Of a stretch of DNA of 64,000 nt, positions 61,818 through 64,000 are shown one piece after another. The stretch's first letter is position 1; each line of letters opens with the position of its first letter. Below the pieces are notes generated by a model. The model saw nothing but the letters and a program-made list of their open reading frames with translations. It was not told where the DNA came from and did no database searches. Position numbers and translations under genes: made by a program. The stretch covers positions 62,001-126,000 of the forward strand of contig CANTAL010000203.1 in NCBI GenBank assembly GCA_947650365.1, given 5' to 3'. The stretch is from Chamaelirium japonicum (Eukaryota > Streptophyta > Magnoliopsida > Liliales > Melanthiaceae).

Positions 61818-64000
61818 TTAGAATGGATTGTATGAATGAATTAGAATGGATCGTATTAATGAATTAGAATGGATCGTGCGAATGAATTCGAATGGATCGT
61901 ACGAATTCATTCTAATTCATTCATACAATCCATTCTAATTCTTTCACACGATCCAATCTAATTCATTCGTATGTTCCATTCTAATTCATTAGCACGATCC
62001 ATGCTAATTCATTCGTTCGATCAATTCTAATTCATTAGCACGATCCATTCTAATTCATTCGCTCGATCCATTCTAATTCATTCGCACGATCCATTCTAAT
62101 TCATTCATAGGATCCATTCTAATTCATTCATACGATCTATTCTAATTCTTTCGCACGAATGTATCCATTCTAATTCATTCGCACGAATGTATCCATTCTA
62201 ATTCATTCGTACGATCCATTCTAATTCATTCGTACGATCCATTCGAATTCATTCGCACGATCCATTCTAATTCATTCATATGATCCATTCTAATTCATTC
62301 ATACAATCCATTCTAATTCTTTCACACGATTCATTCTAATTCATTCGTACGATCCATTCTAATTCATTCGTACAATCCATTCTATTTCATTCGTACAATC
62401 CATTCTTACTCATTCGTATGATCCATTCTAATTCATTCGTATGATCCATTCTAATTCATTCGTACGATCCATTCTAATTCATTCGTATGATCCATTCTAA
62501 TTCATTCGTACGATCCATTCTAATTCATTCGTATGAATGTATCCATTCTAATTCATTTACATGATCCATTCTAATTCATTCCTATGATCTATTCTAATTC
62601 ATTCGTACGATCCATTCTAATTCATTCTAATTCATTCGTACGATCCATTCTACGATCCATTCTAATTCATTCATACGATCCATTCTAATTCATATGCACA
62701 AAGGTATCCATTCTAATCCATTCGTAGGATCCATTCTAATCCATTCATACGATCCATTCTAATTCATTCGTACGATCCATTCTAATTCATTCGCTCGAAT
62801 GTATCCATTCTAATCCATTCGTACGATCCATTCTAATTCATTCGCATGAATGTAACCATTCAAATGAATTCATATGATCCATTCTAATTTATTTGCACGA
62901 TCCATTCTAATTAATTCGTCCGATCCATTCTAATTCATTCGCACGAATGTATCCATTCTAATTCATTCGTACGATCCATTCTAATTCATTCGTACGATCC
63001 ATTCTAATTCATTTGTAAGATCCATTCTAATTCATTCGTACGATCCATTCTAATTCATTCTAATTCATTCGTACGATCGTACGAATGAATTAGAATGGAT
63101 CGTATGGAATGAATTAGAATGGATCGTACGAATGAATTAGAATGGATCGTACGAATGAACTAGAATGGATACATTCGTGCGAATGAATTAGAATGGATCG
63201 TACGAATGAATTAGAATGGATCGTACGAATGAATTAGAATGGATCGGACGAATGAATTAGAATGGATCGTACGAATGAATTAGAATGGATCGTACGAATG
63301 AATTAGATGGATACATTCATGCGAATGAATTAGAATGAATCGGACGAATGAATTAGAATGGATCGTATGAATGAATTAGAATGGATCAAATGAATGAATT
63401 AGAATGGATCGTACGAATGAATTAGAATGCATCGTACGAAAGAATTAGAATGGATATATTCGTGCGAATGAATTAGAATGGATCGTACGAATGAATTAGA
63501 CTGGATCGTACGAATGAATTTGAATGGATACATTTGTGCAAATGAATCTAAATGGATTGTATGAATGAATTACAATGGATCGTACGAATGAATTAGAATG
63601 GATCGTACGAATGAATTAGAATAGCTCATACGAATGAATAAGAATGAATCGTATGAATGAATTAGAATGGTTACATTCGTGCGAATGAATTAGAATAGAT
63701 CGTACGAATGAATTAGAATGGATCGTACGAATAAATTAGAATGGATCGTGGGAATGAATTAGAATGGATCGTACGAATGAATTAGAATGGATCCACCGAA
63801 TGAGTTAGAATGGATCATACGAATGAATTAGAATGGATTGTGCGAATGAATTAGAATGGATTGTGCGAATGAATTAGAATGGATCGTATGAATGAAAAAG
63901 AATGGATCGTACGAATGAATTAGAATGGATCGTGCGAATGAATTAGCATAATCGTACAAATGTATTAGCATGGATTGTACGAATGAATTAGAATGAATCG
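61818..64000. repeat. 23/28-bp satellite, segment 17
   Basis: F 61818-61903 (right half of the interrupted segment), R 61904-63072, F 63073-64000. The R block opens with the same variant series as at 22410 and 24887. The flip at 63076 is a perfect 42-bp palindrome. The final F block parallels 9780-10175 and the first 230 bases of the window in variant order (GGATCCACCG, AGAATAGCTCATACG, TTAGCAT), so the window starts and ends in related copies. Confidence 0.95.

Noticed and set aside
1..64000. Host tRNA, rRNA or protein-coding genes
   Set aside because: None seen; all non-satellite sequence is accounted for by the two insertions and the 85-bp filler.

Overview
The window is plant heterochromatin: almost pure satellite DNA, with one complete but dead LTR retrotransposon and one small chimeric retroelement insertion. 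I see no host protein gene and no functional host RNA gene. A plant is indicated by a Ty3/gypsy element of the Tat type (second RNase H domain, TTTGGCGCC primer site, CHHC knuckle) and by a Cassandra-type LTR carrying a 5S rRNA-like segment, a family known only from vascular plants. The species cannot be named from this sequence.

Satellite (1-44752, 54940-60725, 61818-64000; about 53 kb). The monomer is 23 bp: a core GAATGAATTAGAATGG followed by a linker ATCGTAC. A 28-bp variant has five extra bases in the linker, giving GATACATTCGTGC. In 'F' blocks the GAATG strand is on top; in 'R' blocks its complement (CATTC) is. Orientation flips about 60 times, from every ~20 bp to every ~3 kb, so the region is a nest of inverted repeats. 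Certain flip junctions with private point variants recur many times, so inverted blocks were amplified as higher-order units (clearest: F arms starting near 13595, 20257 and 27037). A GC-rich filler of 85 bp sits at the flip at 11237-11321, and a 782-bp tandem duplication lies at 18712-20275.

LTR retrotransposon (44753-54939, + strand, 10,187 bp). It has LTRs of 857 and 814 bp, a perfect 5-bp target duplication (GGATC), primer site, purine tract, gag, protease, RT, two RNase H domains and integrase. It is defective: in-frame stops in gag, a frame change between gag and protease, two stops before RT, a missing piece just after the RT catalytic motif, and lysine in place of the third integrase catalytic acid. 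Downstream of pol are 78-bp repeats, an antisense ORF with a likely 90-bp intron, and about six 146-bp repeats.

Second insertion (60726-61817). On the minus strand it reads: an unidentified LTR-like end, an initiator-Met-type primer site, a very short internal region, a purine tract, and a Cassandra LTR. It has no target duplication and interrupts one copy of a recurrent satellite segment, so the empty site can be read from its sister copies.
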